This document shows positions 26,478 to 35,477 of a DNA stretch of 64,000 nucleotides, one piece after another. The translations under genes were made by a program, and so were the position numbers. The notes below the pieces were generated by a model that ran no database searches, was not told the origin of the DNA, and saw only the letters and a list, made by a program, of their open reading frames with translations. Source of the stretch: Methanobrevibacter smithii ATCC 35061 (GTDB taxonomy: Archaea; Methanobacteriota; Methanobacteria; Methanobacteriales; Methanobacteriaceae); NCBI RefSeq assembly GCF_000016525.1, contig NC_009515.1, positions 1,390,501 to 1,454,500 on the forward strand, given 5' to 3'. Position 1 is the stretch's first letter; every line of letters begins with the position of its first letter.

Positions 26478-29400
26478 ATTTTGGAATTTCACTTTCGGGA
26501 ACATTATAAGTGTATATTACTGTTTTTGGCCTATTTGGATCAAATACTGAAAATCCTTCTATAATATTGTTTGATGAGTCATAATTTTTAGTTGAAAACT
26601 CAAAGGTAGCTTTTCCTTGGTGTACAACAACTTCCACTACTTCTTCTTTATCAGTATTATAGTTTAATACAAAGTATGTTGTTAAATCGGGAAGTTTGCT
26701 AGCTATGCTGCCATTATTGTAGAAAGTTACTTCGTATTTTCCAGGGGAAATGCAGCTTATGTTGTATGGAATTAGGGTAGTATGAATCCTAGGACAGATT
26801 GTTCCGGGCCCGGTTTGATTTAATCCCCAGGTTGTGTACCTGTTTGTTCCGTACCAGTTAGGTCCTAATTCTAATTTTAAGGTGTCATTCCATTCACCCG
26901 GTCCATAAATTCCATTAGGGTTAGCACTAACTTCTCCCAGAATTATTTGGCTTGGTCCTTTAGCATTATTGTAAATGGCATTATTTTCTACAACAAGAAC
27001 AGCTCCTGGAGCATAGGTGTAGTTTTCATTTACAGTTAAACCTTCAATGGTACTGTTTGAAATTTCATTACCTGTAATTACAATTCCGCTACAGTTTTTA
27101 GCATCAATAAATACTCCCATGTAGTTATTATTAATTCTATTGTTGGTTACAGTTACATTTACTCCGGAATGCCTCATGCTTATTCCGTATCCATAAGGAC
27201 CTTCAATCATTGTCATGGTTTTAAAACCAATATTTTCAATAATGTCATTGTCATTAATTAAGGTGTTTGAAGCACCCTTATCAAATTCAACACCGAAATT
27301 GTTTTTGGTTATGGTGTTCTTTTGAATGGTGGTGTATTTTGCACCATTTAAGTAAATCCCATTGTAATAATATTGGATGTTGTTGTTTTCAATGACTGTG
27401 TTTTTGGAGTTTAACAGTGCAATACCATTTCCAGGAAGTAATGTTTTACCAGAGTTATAGTTGTCCATATTGCTTTTATTTAATAAGTTGTTAATGTTGT
27501 TATTTTCAATGACTGTATTTTTAACATTATTAACTACAATTCCAGACACATTATTTCCATTAATATTTAAGTTTTTAACTAAAACATTGTCTGCTTTAAT
27601 ATTTAAAACACAGGTATTTAATTTTCCGTTTAATGTGGTGTTGACATCACTTGTAAGAATGATGCTTTTTGTAATGTCTAGGGAAATATCATTGTAAAAT
27701 TTACCTAGGAATTTAACAGCACCTTTATTATCGATAGAGTTTATAATATTTTGAATTTCGCTGTTTGTAGCATTTTCTTTAACTACTTGCGGATTTAAAA
27801 CAACGACTTTGGCACTTGCAAAAGTTGATTCATGTGTAATGGTTGCAATATATTCTCCAGGATTTAAGTTAATATTTAATTTAGCTATTCCATTTACATC
27901 AGTAATTTTATTGTAGAATACTCCGTTGATGTTGTAAGTTACAGTTTGATTAGCTAAAGGATTGCCTTGCCCGTCAACTAATTTTGAATTTAATGAAGCA
28001 GGAATTCCAAAGTATTTTGTTAAATCATCAGCAGTCAATACAGGCAATACTGTGATGTTGTTTGAAACAAAGCAGTTGTTGTATATTGCGGTTATTATGT
28101 ATTTTCCTGGGTGTAAATTGATGTTTAGGGTGGCTATTCCTTTGTCGTTTGTGGTTTTGGTGTAGAATACTCCGTTGATGTTGAATGTTATTTCTTGGTT
28201 AGCTAGTGGGTTTCCTTGTCCGTCAAGAGCTCTTACATTGTATTGTGTGCCGTTTTTGTAGTATTTTACTAAATCAGTATTTTGATCCATGTTAGGCAAT
28301 ACTGTGATGTTGTTTGAAACAAAGCAGTTGTTGTATATTGCGGTTATTATGTATTTTCCAGGAAGTAAGTTGATGTTTTGAGTGGCTATTCCTTTGTCGT
28401 TTGTGGTTTTGGTGTAGAATACTCCGTTGATGTTGAATGTTATTTCTTGGTTAGCTAGTGGGTTTCCTTGTCCGTCAAGAGCTCTTACATTGTATTGTGT
28501 GCCGTTTTTGTAGTATTTTACTAAATCAGTATTTTGATCCATATTAGGTTTTACAATAATTGTGTTGGAGATTGACTCGCCAGTTGCTGTGTTTGTACTT
28601 GTTATTATGTATTTTCCGGGAAGTAAGTTGATGTTTTGAGTGGCTATTCCTTTCTCATTTGTAATTTTGGTGTAGAACACTCCATTAATGTTCATAGTTA
28701 CTTTTGTATCTTTTAATGGGTTTCCGTTACTGTCTGTAAGTTTTGGATAGTACTGAGTTTGATTTCTAAAGATTTTTTCAACATCTTCTGCAGTAATTGT
28801 TGGAATTACTGTTATTGTGCTATTTAATGTAGTTCCCTTGTAGTCATCAGTTCCTGCATATGTTGCAGTTACATTGTATTGTTTGCTGGAAACCAACCTG
28901 ATGTTCATATATGCAATTCCATCTTTATCAGTGGTTTTATTGTAGGTTTTACCATTGATTGTAAGGCTAATATTAGCATTTGCAATTGCAGTTCCATCAT
29001 TGTCTTTTAAAATGTAGATTAATTTTCCTCCGTAGTAAATATTTGTATTTTGGATGGTTAAATCACTACTTTTAGTATCATTTGACGGAATGTCGGAATC
29101 AGGTATATTATAGTATGCACATGGTCTTGTTGAAGTATTAGTTTGGCTTATTGTACCGTATCCAGGTCCAAGAGCAATCAATACATTTTGGGTAGGTTTA
29201 AAAGTAGCATTTTTAAAGTTTACAGTAGCAGTTCCATTTATTATTGATACAATTTGATATGTATCTCCCGGTTTTATGCTGCTGTCAGTTCCTTCTTTAT
29301 TTAAGAAGAAAGTTACATTTCCGGCACTTAAACATTTTACTACTTCACCGGTTTTTGCATTAATAAAGGTTATTTTATATATGCCTTTTGATATTTTGGT

Positions 29401-30540
29401 CATTTCTCCAAATATCATATCCTGTGTACCGTCTTTTAATATTCCAGGTTCATAGAATGTACTTGGACAAAGCTGTTCAAAGGAATATGCATTGCTTCCA
29501 ACATAAATGATTCCGGTTTGTCCAGCTTCATTTTGCTGTGCAAAGATTCCTCTAGTGTTATGCCCTACAAAAATGTTGAAGTTAATTTCCTGTGATTTAT
29601 AGTTTTCTTCAAAACTTTCTTTAGTTTTGTAAGTATCAAATATTCCGTAATTTCCATTTTCAAAAATGTAATTGCCGTTTATTTTTAAGCTATCTACTGC
29701 ACAGTCAACATATATTCCTGCTCCGTTTTTTGCTCTTGCTTGAACAGGATTGTCCCTATTTGCCATAATGACATTGCTTATTATGTTCACATTATTTGCA
29801 GAATTAACAACAACACCTTTCCAATTATTTTTCACAATGTTGTTGTTTATTATGTTGATATTTTTATTGCCTTCTCCAATGTAAATTCCGGAATTTTTAT
29901 TATTTTCAATATCATTGTCTTTTATAGTAATTTTATTATTATTTTCTATTAATATTCCATTTTGGGAATATTGGATATTGTTATTGTTAATTGTAATGTT
30001 TGAAGCATCTTTTATATATATTCCAGGACCATTGGTTACCTGGTCTATTATATTGTTAGTTATCTGAATATCTTTTGCACCTTCAATATAAACTGCATAC
30101 GGATCAACTTCTCCGTTTTTAGCAGCATCATTTACAAAAGTAAATCCTGAAAGAACAGATCCTGATGCCTCTGGGCTGAAGTAAAATATCCCAACACCAT
30201 TTGATCCTTTAATATTACTTGGGCATGTAGACATTGTTGTTCCTACATTACTTATGATATTTAATTTTTTATCTACGACAAAATGGCAGTGTTCATAGTT
30301 TTTTCCAGTAATTTCTATGGTGTCTCCAGCTTTTGCATTATTTATTGCAGTCTGTATTGTCGGGTCGTTCATTTGATTTTCTGCAGAACCATCGACAACA
30401 TATGTGGTTCCTAGTACTTCATGTGTTTCTGCCTGGCTTATTGCATTAGTGCTATTGTCCATATCTGCAGCACTAATGCCTTGTGCAAATGCAAATAACA
30501 CGAAAATACTTATTAAAATTAATATTATTTTCTTATTCAT
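26476..30540 (-). CDS. Large adhesin-like surface protein (beta-helix plus Ig-like repeats)
   Basis: Secreted protein of 1354 residues. The start at 30540 follows GAGGTAAAT and gives a clean signal peptide, MNKKIILILISIFVLFAF then GISA; the frame could extend 16 residues to 30588 without reason. After the signal come a right-handed parallel beta-helix (Asn-rich NNxI repeats, about 60-350), a linker domain, about five Ig-like repeats of 80-85 residues (about 510-930) with the motif FNINGVFYTKTTN, a second beta-helix (about 940-1190) and a C-terminal domain. No LPXTG or C-terminal membrane helix is seen. Such proteins in M. smithii are thought to bind host or partner surfaces. Two repeats are almost identical at the DNA level. 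Confidence 0.9.
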   Translation of the reverse strand: MNKKIILILISIFVLFAFAQGISAADMDNSTNAISQAETHEVLGTTYVVDGSAENQMNDPTIQTAINNAKAGDTIEITGKNYEHCHFVVDKKLNIISNVGTTMSTCPSNIKGSNGVGIFYFSPEASGSVLSGFTFVNDAAKNGEVDPYAVYIEGAKDIQITNNIIDQVTNGPGIYIKDASNITINNNNIQYSQNGILIENNNKITIKDNDIENNKNSGIYIGEGNKNINIINNNIVKNNWKGVVVNSANNVNIISNVIMANRDNPVQARAKNGAGIYVDCAVDSLKINGNYIFENGNYGIFDTYKTKESFEENYKSQEINFNIFVGHNTRGIFAQQNEAGQTGIIYVGSNAYSFEQLCPSTFYEPGILKDGTQDMIFGEMTKISKGIYKITFINAKTGEVVKCLSAGNVTFFLNKEGTDSSIKPGDTYQIVSIINGTATVNFKNATFKPTQNVLIALGPGYGTISQTNTSTRPCAYYNIPDSDIPSNDTKSSDLTIQNTNIYYGGKLIYILKDNDGTAIANANISLTINGKTYNKTTDKDGIAYMNIRLVSSKQYNVTATYAGTDDYKGTTLNSTITVIPTITAEDVEKIFRNQTQYYPKLTDSNGNPLKDTKVTMNINGVFYTKITNEKGIATQNINLLPGKYIITSTNTATGESISNTIIVKPNMDQNTDLVKYYKNGTQYNVRALDGQGNPLANQEITFNINGVFYTKTTNDKGIATQNINLLPGKYIITAIYNNCFVSNNITVLPNMDQNTDLVKYYKNGTQYNVRALDGQGNPLANQEITFNINGVFYTKTTNDKGIATLNINLHPGKYIITAIYNNCFVSNNITVLPVLTADDLTKYFGIPASLNSKLVDGQGNPLANQTVTYNINGVFYNKITDVNGIAKLNINLNPGEYIATITHESTFASAKVVVLNPQVVKENATNSEIQNIINSIDNKGAVKFLGKFYNDISLDITKSIILTSDVNTTLNGKLNTCVLNIKADNVLVKNLNINGNNVSGIVVNNVKNTVIENNNINNLLNKSNMDNYNSGKTLLPGNGIALLNSKNTVIENNNIQYYYNGIYLNGAKYTTIQKNTITKNNFGVEFDKGASNTLINDNDIIENIGFKTMTMIEGPYGYGISMRHSGVNVTVTNNRINNNYMGVFIDAKNCSGIVITGNEISNSTIEGLTVNENYTYAPGAVLVVENNAIYNNAKGPSQIILGEVSANPNGIYGPGEWNDTLKLELGPNWYGTNRYTTWGLNQTGPGTICPRIHTTLIPYNISCISPGKYEVTFYNNGSIASKLPDLTTYFVLNYNTDKEEVVEVVVHQGKATFEFSTKNYDSSNNIIEGFSVFDPNRPKTVIYTYNVPESEIPK
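28043..28546 (-). repeat. Two tandem 252-bp repeats encoding 84-residue Ig-like units
   Basis: Unit A (28043-28294) and unit B (28295-28546) are nearly identical. Differences cluster in a short stretch around 28107-28130 versus 28359-28382. In that stretch unit B instead matches the more diverged third unit (28610-28640). Each encodes an 84-residue domain starting NMDQNTDLVKYYKNGTQYNV. Confidence 0.9.
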
Positions 30541-30557
30541 ATTATTTACCTCATATT

Positions 30558-30568
30558 TTATAGCGATA
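30558..30568 (-). promoter_or_regulatory. 11-base motif shared by two adhesin-like gene leaders
   Basis: TATCGCTATAA lies 18-28 bases before the start of the 26476 gene. The same 11 bases occur in gene orientation upstream of the 33423 gene (33376-33386). Both contain a TATA-like core. Its role as promoter element or operator is not known. Confidence 0.35.
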
Positions 30569-30667
30569 TGATTAATAATAAATATCATATCTGTTGTTAT
30601 ATATTTGTTGTCTTTTGATTTGGGAGGTTAAATAAAAAATAAGGGATGGACAGCAAGAGCGTCTAAA

Positions 30668-30709
30668 ATTTTTAAAAAAAAGAAAGAAGTAGAGGTTATA
30701 AAACCTCTA
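30668..30709 (-). terminator. Terminator of the second adhesin-like gene
   Basis: An 8-bp perfect stem (30690-30697 with 30702-30709) and a 4-base loop lie 10 bases beyond the stop codon. On the - strand CTTCTTTCTTTTTTTT follows. Confidence 0.8.
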
Positions 30710-30718
30710 ATTTAATAT

Positions 30719-33022
30719 TTATTGGTTAACAGTTACGTGATTACCAACTTGATAACCGTTATATTCGGAGGTAATGATGTATTGGCCTGGTAATAATCTA
30801 ATATTTAAGCTAGCTTCACCAGCTTCGTTGGTTGTTTTTGTGTATAATACACCGTTAATATTAAATTTCACAGTTTGGTTAGCTAATACTTTACCTTGTC
30901 CGTCTAATGTTTTTGCAACAAAACTTTTATTTTGACCGTAAGTCATTTCTAAGTCGCTGGTTTCTAAAGTTGAGAGTACAGTAACTTTGTTGGATATTTG
31001 AATACCTCCGTAAATGGTAGTAATGATATATTCGTCAGGTAATAATTTAATACCTAATTTTACCATACCATTTTCATCAGTAGTTTTGGTATAGAATACA
31101 CCGTTGATGTTGAAAGTTACACTTTGTCCTTCTCCAACAGGTTTTCCTTCACCATCTAAAATAGTAGCTTCGAAAGAAGTACCGTTTCTGAAGTATAAAG
31201 TAATGTCTTTAGTGATGATGTTGGAAGTTACAGTAATAACATCTTTTGAGGTTATGGTATCATTTCCAACTTTACATGTTGCAGTAATTGCGTAATCGTT
31301 AGGTTGGAGGTTAATGCCCATGAAGATATTACCGTTTTCATCAGTTACTTTTGTGTATTCTCTTCCGTTTATTTTTAATGTAACAGTTACATTTTCAATA
31401 GCTTTGCCGTTTGCATCAGTTAAAGTGTAAATAAGTTTTCCACCTTTAATGATGGTAGTGTCTTTAATGGTTAAAGCGGTTTTACCGGATACGCTTACTT
31501 TTACTTTGGATTCGGATGCACCGTATATGTATCCGTTGGTACTTGTTGTGGTTCCTGCATAAGCAATGTTTAAAGTCCAGTCTCCAACGCCTAATCCTTC
31601 AACAGTGAATAAACCAAATGCATCAGTAGTAGCTTCGATAGTTTTGGTTATGTCTCCGCTGGTAGCGGTAATGGTAACTTTTGCATTAGGGATAGTAATA
31701 CCGTTTGCTGCAAGTAATTGCATAGTGATTGAGTCACCAACAGTTATTGCAGTAGTTGGTGCTTTTACGGTAGTGTCTAAAGTTATAGGGCTAATAATGT
31801 AAGTATTATTGTCACCTTCCCAGTTTTTATCCATGAATGATACAGGAGTGATTCCTTTTTCATAAGTGTTGTCAGCAACAGTTATGGTTCCGAGAGGGAG
31901 TAAAGGACCACCGTTACTTTGAATATGGACAGCATCGATGGTGTAAGGGTTGGTGTTGTTGTAAGCTTTAAATATATTGTTTTGAATGGTAATAGTTTCA
32001 ATGTTACTTGGATAACCGTGTTCGGTGTTACCTTGTTCTATGTAGATAGGAGTACAGGTTCCAGCGATGGTTTTTCCATTTGCTGTTACGGAATAATTTC
32101 CAGTAATGAAAGTGTTGTTTATTATTTTGGTTTCACCAGCAGCTTTAACAAGTCCTAAGTCATAAACTTTGTTGTTTATGAAAGTGTTACCTTGAACAAC
32201 AATTCCTCTTACTCCTCCTCCGTAGAATACACCGTACCAGTTTTCTTCAAAGGTGTTGTTAATAAATTGGAAGTTGTTTTTAGAGTTACTTGCAATGGAT
32301 ACTCCGTCAAGTAAATCTTTTCCAAAGTAATTGTTTAGTATTTTGTGGTTGGATCCACCCATAATAGCTACTGCTTTGGTACCTATTTCTTTTTTACCAA
32401 TGGTTGTTACATCAGTAGTTCCAATAAATGAACATCCGTCAACTGTAATGTCTGAACAGCTGCTGGTTCTTACTCCTGCATTACCGTTTGCGAAAGTACA
32501 GTTAATAACTTTAATATTAGTTACACCGGATAAATCAATTCCACGTCCGTTTATTAAGTTTGCTTGTTTTATATTGAAGTTAATGTTTTGGAAAACAGTT
32601 CCTTCAACACTAGCACTTTTACTGTTAGCTATAAATCCATTGTCACAGTCAATAGTAGCATTGTTTCCTTCAATAATTAAAGTATGTGGAATAGTTATAG
32701 CACTTAATACTTCAGAACTATGCCAGTTGTAAACAGCATCTTTGGTGAAGTTAATGGTATCTCCACTTTGTGAATTGTCAATTATTTTTTGTACATCTTC
32801 GTAAGTTGCACTTGAATTTACATTCCAGGTTTTAGATTCTGTAGCAGGTTCATTTATTACTCCGCCCATATCGATGCTGGAAATTTCTACAGCTTCAACT
32901 TGTTCTGCAGGGGAAGATACTACAGTACTAGCAGCATCATCTGCAGCTGAAACAGCAGAAAGTGAAACAGCAGCAATAAGGACAATCAATAATGATACTA
33001 AAATCTTATTGTTTATTTTCAT
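30719..33022 (-). CDS. Adhesin-like surface protein (beta-helix plus Ig-like repeats)
   Basis: Secreted protein of 767 residues. The signal peptide is MKINNKILVSLLIVLIAAV ending SAVSA. A parallel beta-helix region (about 60-400, motifs such as ITVDGCSF and FINNTFEENW) is followed by an SDR-like Ig domain and about four Ig-like repeats, three of them of the FNINGVFYTKTT type shared with the neighbouring adhesin genes. No membrane anchor is seen at the C-terminus, which ends YQVGNHVTVNQ. The start follows GGAGAG at a slightly long spacing. A surface-binding role is inference from the family. Confidence 0.9.
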   Translation of the reverse strand: MKINNKILVSLLIVLIAAVSLSAVSAADDAASTVVSSPAEQVEAVEISSIDMGGVINEPATESKTWNVNSSATYEDVQKIIDNSQSGDTINFTKDAVYNWHSSEVLSAITIPHTLIIEGNNATIDCDNGFIANSKSASVEGTVFQNINFNIKQANLINGRGIDLSGVTNIKVINCTFANGNAGVRTSSCSDITVDGCSFIGTTDVTTIGKKEIGTKAVAIMGGSNHKILNNYFGKDLLDGVSIASNSKNNFQFINNTFEENWYGVFYGGGVRGIVVQGNTFINNKVYDLGLVKAAGETKIINNTFITGNYSVTANGKTIAGTCTPIYIEQGNTEHGYPSNIETITIQNNIFKAYNNTNPYTIDAVHIQSNGGPLLPLGTITVADNTYEKGITPVSFMDKNWEGDNNTYIISPITLDTTVKAPTTAITVGDSITMQLLAANGITIPNAKVTITATSGDITKTIEATTDAFGLFTVEGLGVGDWTLNIAYAGTTTSTNGYIYGASESKVKVSVSGKTALTIKDTTIIKGGKLIYTLTDANGKAIENVTVTLKINGREYTKVTDENGNIFMGINLQPNDYAITATCKVGNDTITSKDVITVTSNIITKDITLYFRNGTSFEATILDGEGKPVGEGQSVTFNINGVFYTKTTDENGMVKLGIKLLPDEYIITTIYGGIQISNKVTVLSTLETSDLEMTYGQNKSFVAKTLDGQGKVLANQTVKFNINGVLYTKTTNEAGEASLNIRLLPGQYIITSEYNGYQVGNHVTVNQ

Positions 33023-33079
33023 TTTTAATTTCTCTCCATAAAAGTTATAAATTAGCTAATAACATCTAACGACAAAAAA

Positions 33080-33092
33080 GATAGTTACTATC
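33080..33092. promoter_or_regulatory. Palindrome upstream of the second adhesin-like gene
   Basis: GATAGTTACTATC is a perfect 6-bp inverted repeat around a single T, located 58-70 bases upstream of the start at 33022. A candidate operator; regulator unknown. Confidence 0.35.
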
Positions 33093-33375
33093 ATTAAGGT
33101 ATTATTAGTAATTTTTAGTTATGTTTCTATTTAGTATATAATCGTTGTGTTTCTTCTTTCAGTTTGTTTTAATGTAAGCTTTGAAAATTCGATAGCATTG
33201 GTGTAATTGTTTGTTTTTGTTTTTTAATTGGAATTTAATTGAATTGTTTGTGTTATTTCATTTTTTAATGTTTTATAAAAATTTTAAGATTTTTAAATGA
33301 AAAATAACCGAATTACATGATATTTATATTATAAGATTTATGTAATAATTAAATTACATAATTATTTATATTACC

Positions 33376-33386
33376 TATCGCTATAA
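33376..33386 (+). promoter_or_regulatory. Second copy of the adhesin-leader motif TATCGCTATAA
   Basis: Identical to the motif at 30558-30568 when read in gene orientation. A further TATA-like stretch, GTATATAATTA, follows at 33391-33401, about 50 bases before the translation start. Confidence 0.35.
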
Positions 33387-33422
33387 TCATGTATATAATT
33401 ACAATTTTCGTTCTGTAATTAG

Positions 33423-35372
33423 GTGAATAATTTAAAAGGGGGTGAAAATATAGTTAAAAAAGTGTTTTTCATTTCAATTTTAATATTCTTTTTGGCAATA
33501 AACATTGTAGCTGCTGAAGACAGTGATAATGCTACAGCTGATGCATATGATAAGTCTCAAGTAGAAAATGTTGTATTGCAGAATATAGAAATAGATAATG
33601 TTCGATTAAATACATCTGATGTGTCAGTATTTTCTAAAGGTGAATTTTATAATGCTACCCTTACTTATGATGATGGAACTCCAGTTTTTAATAAAACAAT
33701 CACTTTTGATGTTAATGGAGTCAAATACAATAAGGTAACCAACAATCAGGGTATTGCAAGTTTGAGCATACGATTAAATCAGGGAACATATGTTATTTCC
33801 ACTAGTTTTACAGATTCTTATGACAGAATTTTAACTCACTACAATTATGTCTATGTGTCTGATGTTAAAGGAACTGTTATTCCAGAGGGATTGTCCAATA
33901 TTGAAATTCAAAAAATCCTTGATTCTGCAAATGCGGGAGATAATATAATTTTTGCGGGTAAAAACTATGAAAATATATCATTGACAATATCTAAAAACCC
34001 TGTTAATATTTACAGTTCAGTTAAATCTACTTTAAATGGAAATTCCAAAAGCCCAGTTTTTACAATTGAATCATCTAAAGCTGCAGGAACTGTTATTTAT
34101 AACTTAATTATTCAAAACGGTTCTGAAGGAATTTTATTGAAGGGAACTAATAATATTACGGTTCTTAATAATGATATAACTAAAAATAGTCGTGGCATTA
34201 GTGTAATCGGTACAGATAAATCAAATATTATTGGAAATTTAATTTCCAATTCAAAAAGTTTTGGAATTTATCTTAAAGATTCAACTAATACTCTTATCTA
34301 CTCTAATTGTATTACTAAAGGTGGAAATGGTATTTATTTTGACAATGGTGTAAAATATACAACTATTGAACATAATCAAATATCATACAACAAAGGATAT
34401 GGAATAAATCTCCATGGGTCAGGACCTTACACAAACATAACTGACAATAATGTTTCAAATAATGATTATGGAATCAATATTGATTGTAAGGGTGATTCTG
34501 AATTATATATCACTAACAATGCAATTCATAATAATGACGTAGGTCTTAACATCGGTGAAAATTATGTAAGATCCGATGAGGAGGGATTAACTGGTGTCGG
34601 ATACAATTTTATAGGTCTTAATAATGAATTTAATATTGCAGCTAAGGAAAATGATAATTACCCTGCTTTTAAGATGGGTCCGGTACTTACTGATGGGAAT
34701 GATGAACCATTTATTAAGATTTGTAATAAAATAAAAACCGAATTCTTAAGTTTTGATGTTAAGCAAATTGATAAAGGTTCTATACTTGTATCTGTAGACA
34801 GCAAAATCACCACAGCTATTCCATGGAAAGTTTCAGTTAATAATGGCGGTAACTGGGGATATATGGAAATTAATAACGGAAATGGTATTTTGCATGTCAA
34901 TAATGGTGACGGTATTGTAAAGTTCGGTTATTATGGCAGTTCTGGTCAGGAAACTTATAAGTTATCTGATTACGAAGCGTATATTAAACCAAATTATCCT
35001 GTTCCACCTTCTAATCCTACAAACCAAAATACGAATGGAAATGGAACTTCATCTAACACACAGCAAGGTCAAAGTTCTGCAACTACTTCTGGAGGATCAA
35101 ATGACGGTTCTTTAAGTGTGGCTGGGGCTAATTCAGTATCAGCATCATCTGCTCAATGTTCTGCTTCTGCAAGTGACTCTGGTTCTAGTGATGGTGCTTC
35201 TTCTTCTGCATCAGCTAGTTCTTCTCAATCTGTTGCAAAGGTTATAGATATTGATGAAGAAGTTGTAAGAATTGCAGGAATAAGTATTTTAATATTATTA
35301 ATAATAGCTGTCATTGCTTTGTATTATAGGAATGATATAAAATCCATGATTGAAAAGAAAAATGGCAAATAG
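33423..35372 (+). CDS. Membrane-anchored beta-helix adhesin-like protein
   Basis: Protein of about 640 residues: signal peptide (VKKVFFISILIFFLAINIV), one Ig-like domain (TFDVNGVKYNKVTNN), a parallel beta-helix (about 150-440), a Trp/Gly-containing domain, a Ser/Ala-rich low-complexity stalk (about 540-610) and a C-terminal membrane helix with a basic tail (ILILLIIAVIALYYRND). Unlike its two neighbours it is therefore cell-anchored. Start: the frame opens at GTG 33423, which has no ribosome site. A perfect GGGGGTGA lies at 33438-33445, and the codon at the proper spacing is ATA (33450-33452), giving [M]VKKVFFISI. Genes for an ExbB-like channel system follow. Confidence 0.88.
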   Translation: MNNLKGGENIVKKVFFISILIFFLAINIVAAEDSDNATADAYDKSQVENVVLQNIEIDNVRLNTSDVSVFSKGEFYNATLTYDDGTPVFNKTITFDVNGVKYNKVTNNQGIASLSIRLNQGTYVISTSFTDSYDRILTHYNYVYVSDVKGTVIPEGLSNIEIQKILDSANAGDNIIFAGKNYENISLTISKNPVNIYSSVKSTLNGNSKSPVFTIESSKAAGTVIYNLIIQNGSEGILLKGTNNITVLNNDITKNSRGISVIGTDKSNIIGNLISNSKSFGIYLKDSTNTLIYSNCITKGGNGIYFDNGVKYTTIEHNQISYNKGYGINLHGSGPYTNITDNNVSNNDYGINIDCKGDSELYITNNAIHNNDVGLNIGENYVRSDEEGLTGVGYNFIGLNNEFNIAAKENDNYPAFKMGPVLTDGNDEPFIKICNKIKTEFLSFDVKQIDKGSILVSVDSKITTAIPWKVSVNNGGNWGYMEINNGNGILHVNNGDGIVKFGYYGSSGQETYKLSDYEAYIKPNYPVPPSNPTNQNTNGNGTSSNTQQGQSSATTSGGSNDGSLSVAGANSVSASSAQCSASASDSGSSDGASSSASASSSQSVAKVIDIDEEVVRIAGISILILLIIAVIALYYRNDIKSMIEKKNGK

Positions 35373-35395
35373 TCATTTTTCTTCTTTTTACTTTT
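35355..35395 (+). terminator. Terminator of the anchored adhesin-like gene, stop codon in the loop
   Basis: A 10-bp perfect stem (35355-35364 with 35374-35383) has a 9-base loop containing the stop codon (35370-35372). CTTTTTACTTTTTTT follows. Confidence 0.8.
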
Positions 35396-35477
35396 TTTAA
35401 AAAAACTTCAACGATATGTTTATATATTCAGGTAGCAAATATTATTACTCATAATAAAGAGTTAATGAGCTGTTGAA

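Larger units (their letters stand above)
33023..33422. other. Divergent intergenic region between two adhesin-like genes
   Basis: About 400 bases, very AT-rich. It contains the 13-base palindrome GATAGT-T-ACTATC (33080-33092), 58-70 bases before the leftward gene, and the shared motif TATCGCTATAA (33376-33386) before the rightward gene. No RNA gene or reading frame is evident. Confidence 0.55.

Noticed and set aside
28043-28546. CRISPR-like array
   Set aside because: The 252-bp repeats are coding, contiguous and without spacers.
26476-33022. LPXTG or other sortase anchor in the first two adhesin-like proteins
   Set aside because: The C-termini contain neither the motif nor a hydrophobic tail; the attachment mode is left open.
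26476-35372. Several 60-130 residue open frames antisense to the adhesin-like genes
   Set aside because: They follow repetitive sense codons, lack ribosome sites and have no recognisable domain.
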